A stretch of DNA of 64,000 nt. Source: Orbilia blumenaviensis (taxonomy: Eukaryota > Ascomycota > Orbiliomycetes > Orbiliales > Orbiliaceae). Position 1 is the first letter of the stretch. Each line of letters starts with the position of its first letter. The position numbers and the translations under genes are program-made. A model generated the notes under the pieces. The model saw only the letters and a list, made by a program, of their open reading frames with translations. It searched no databases and was not told where the DNA came from. The stretch is taken from positions 3,348,001-3,412,000 of the forward strand of contig JAVHNS010000004.1 of assembly GCA_036872755.1 (NCBI GenBank), in the 5' to 3' direction. Positions 61,433 to 64,000 of this stretch are shown in pieces.

Positions 61433-63333
61433 ATGGTGTCTACCAAGATGGCGCTGGCTTTGGCCGCGCTCCTTCCCTCCGTTATGGCTACAGACGCCGG
61501 GCTCAGCTATAATCTTATGAAGAGATCTTACACACCCCATTACCCAGTCTGCCCCTACTCGTTCGAGCCTTTCGAACCTGTTGGGTGTTACAATGACCCC
61601 AATGGCAAGACTCTTCGATTCAGACCAGGCATCAATGGCCCTGGTATGACCCACGAGAAGTGCTGGTCGGCATGCAAGAACAACGGGTTCCGCTACGCCG
61701 GTCTTAAGTACTACGGAGAATGTTATTGCGGTGCTACTATTGCCAATACTATGTGGGTTGATAATGGTGATGCTAAGGCAGGCTGCAACTATGCTTGCAA
61801 TGGTAACGCAGAACAAACCTGTGGTGGTAAGAACCTTATCACTGTCTTCCGCGACCCTACCTACCCACCAAAGACCGACGAGCAACTTGAAACCGCTGGC
61901 GCCGACTACACTGCTATTGGATGCTTCGAGGAGGTTAGCGGTAGACTTCTCACCGATGATCAGCCAGATGTCAATGGAGCTTCCATGACTGTCGAACTCT
62001 GTCTCAGCACATGCGGTAAGCAAGGTTACGCATACGCCGGTCTTGAATACGGACAGGAATGTTGGTGTGCCGGAAAGCTCGCTCCAGGTGTCGCTCCTGT
62101 CGATGATGCCAAATGTAATATGGTTTGCAAGGGCAACCCCGATCAAACCTGCGGTGGCCGTTCCCATATCTACGTCTACTACAATGATGAGCTCGATACC
62201 ACTGAGCCATGCGGTGAAAACCCGGGTACCACCACTACCACCACTACCGCTGAGCCAACCACCACTACTGAGGAGCCACCAACCAGCACCACTACCACTG
62301 AGGAGCCTACCACTACCACTACTACCACTACTGAGGAGCCTACCACTACTTCCTCCACTACTGAGGAGCCAACTCCAAGTATGCATTTCCCCAATCTATC
62401 CTACTTTCTCAGTATAAATGCTAATATAAAACTCTAGCCACCACTGCCTCGACCACCCCAGTGACTACTCCACCAACCACTACTCCAACCACCACCAAGT
62501 CTACCACTAAATCGACCACCAAGTCTACCACTACCTCCTGCCGAACTCGATGCGGTGGCTACTGCGTCCCACCACTCCCAACCTTCACTGACAAGCCATC
62601 TTGCAAGACTGTTGCCGCCAAATGCTGGGCTCAAGTCAACGAGTGTATGGAGAAGGCCGGCTCTGTTGCCGTCGTTGAGTGTGCTAAACTCGCCGCTGGC
62701 TGTGCTGTCTACAACAAGTACTGCAAGGACAAGTGCACTGGCTGGAAGTGCAACAAGAAGGACTGCGATGACTGGGATGGCTGGTACCCACCAACCAAGC
62801 CAACTCCTCCACCAAAGCCAACCAAGACCCCCAAGCCACCAAAGCACACCCCAACCCCAGTCAGCGATGTCTGCGTTACCCCAACTGCATACAAGAACCC
62901 AGTCGGTGGCGTCAAGGCTCCAGTCGTCTCTTGCAACGATGATCGAAGTGACTACGGCCGTGGTAACTGCTGGAAGGTCTTCTCCTCCCACAAGAGCTCT
63001 GAGTGCGCTTCCTTCCCACGTGGATCCATCGGCGCTGCTTGTACCGAGGCTTGCAACATCCAATATGAGAACTGCCGTGTCCAATATGGTGGCTCTACTA
63101 ACAAGCCAAAGATGAACAAGGGCAGGAAGCACCACAAGAAGTCTGAGGTCGAGGATCTCGAGAAGAGAACCTGGGGCTTCGGATGGACCTGGGACTGGGT
63201 CCGTGGCGGCAGCTACAACAGCTACAACAATGCCTGCAATGAGTGCAAGAAGCAGCGTGATGCTTGCATCCAGGCTAACAAGTATAACCCTAATGCTAAT
63301 AAGTTCTGCAAGAAGTTCGGATACTTCTCTTAA
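61433..63333 (+). CDS. Secreted two-WSC-domain, Thr-rich, Cys-rich cell-wall protein
   Basis: Exons 61433-62378 and 62438-63333 join over a 59-nt intron (GTATGC...CTCTAG, phase 1), giving 613 aa. A signal peptide ends near residue 20 (ALAALLPSVMA), and an MKR Kex2-type site at 29-31 suggests a short propeptide. WSC domains span about 48-143 and 161-250, each with the YAGL(K/E)Y-x-EC(Y/W)C and C-x-GN-x-x-QTCGG cores. Residues 265-350 are Thr/Glu/Pro repeats (TTTTEEP), likely O-mannosylated. The remainder is Cys-rich and Lys/Pro-rich, with a second KR site at 558-559 (EDLEKR). No GPI or membrane tail is present, unlike WSC stress sensors, so I infer a secreted carbohydrate-binding wall protein rather than a sensor. 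Confidence 0.92.
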
Positions 63334-64000
63334 AAAGTTTCGGTTCTGAAAAGCTATCCGCCCCTCTAACTTTGCTTTAATTGACACTTTTTTCTTGGAG
63401 GAATTGCATTTTTATGTTTACGTTTTTATTATTTATTCACTCATTGGGACTGGAGTCTAAATTTCTGCTTTCGGGAAGAAATCACACTGGTATGGGATAA
63501 TGGATCCATATATGTTGTCATGTAAGATAACAAAAACACTTTAACCTTGTAATCGTTAATGTTTTGACATTTACGACATCTTTCAATTCAATCAAAATCC
63601 CCAAAGGATTTTTCTTGATCAATACCAACGTGCCCGTTTTTTTAGTGACTTTTAATATTCATATTATCATCCCTAATAGGTGCAGTGCTATTATATTAAT
63701 TTTCCCAATAAATATTGTTTGCCCGTCTTTCGGGCGTTTAATTCAATTAGCCAGGTTTACCCAAACCTCTTGGCTGTGGTACATGTGCGCAGATATATAC
63801 ATCCCTCGTGATAACTCCCTGTGGAACCGGCCTCGGAAATGAACGAAAATTAATTATAACAAAAAAGCGTATATGCATATGACCTTCGCTAAGCCCTTCT
63901 TTCTGTCGAAACCAACACCCCCGCGTTAGTTTTTACTTCCATGCCTCCTTCGGCTCCTCCTTTTCTATACCTCGAAAAAATGCTTCTAGCCCCTGCCGCC
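63334..64000. other. 3' flank of the WSC gene and right edge
   Basis: 667 bp with no gene I can support. From 63890 to the edge three frames are open, too short to decide whether a neighbouring gene ends or starts here. Confidence 0.4.

Noticed and set aside
61391..62386. 331-codon minus-strand frame
   Set aside because: Shadow of the WSC gene; low-complexity Ser/Gly/Val caused by the Thr-repeat codons on the other strand.
62434..63387. 317-codon minus-strand frame
   Set aside because: Antisense of WSC exon 2, with composition explained by the coding strand.
63890..64000. Partial gene at the right edge
   Set aside because: Two minus-strand frames and one plus-strand frame are open over about 60-100 bp, too little to choose.

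Overview
The window is nuclear DNA of a filamentous ascomycete (Pezizomycotina). Genes are compact and carry short introns of about 55-120 nt with GTAAGT/GTATGT donors and CTAA-type branch points. Typical fungal families are present: PNP_UDP-NACHT-ankyrin and CHAT-STAND receptors, BTB proteins, Spherulin-4, WSC, an AA7 oxidase and an MCT-like MFS transporter. A central block has the C-to-T/G-to-A decay of repeat-induced point mutation (RIP). I cannot name the species.

Left arm, 1-23.7 kb. It opens with what looks like an innate-immunity island. A CHAT-protease STAND receptor runs off the left edge and is divergently paired with a gasdermin-like gene. About 3 kb on lies a three-exon PNP_UDP-NACHT-ankyrin NLR whose last repeats are cut off by an in-frame TGA. 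Then come two BTB-domain genes, a GPI-type secreted protein built of three six-cysteine modules, an MFS transporter and an F-box-like protein.

Centre, 23.7-47.6 kb. This extremely AT-rich block can be explained as three LTR retrotransposons nested inside each other, each with its own LTR pair and 5-bp target duplication. The outer Ty1/copia element (23696-47601, minus strand, 183-bp LTRs, GTATA duplication) is split within its reverse transcriptase by element A (25033-43431, 557-bp LTRs, CTCTC/TTCTC). Element A is split by a same-family element B (26163-35369, 567-bp LTRs, AAAAT). All are heavily RIP-mutated and no intact gene remains.

Right arm, 47.6-64 kb. It holds a membrane-anchored Spherulin-4 protein with a string of Kex2-type KR sites between membrane segment and domain, a secreted bicovalent-FAD oligosaccharide oxidase, a gene-free stretch of about 6.9 kb, and a secreted two-WSC, Thr-rich, Cys-rich wall protein. 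Exon structures were built by hand from splice motifs and frame continuity; summed exon lengths are multiples of three in every complete spliced model.
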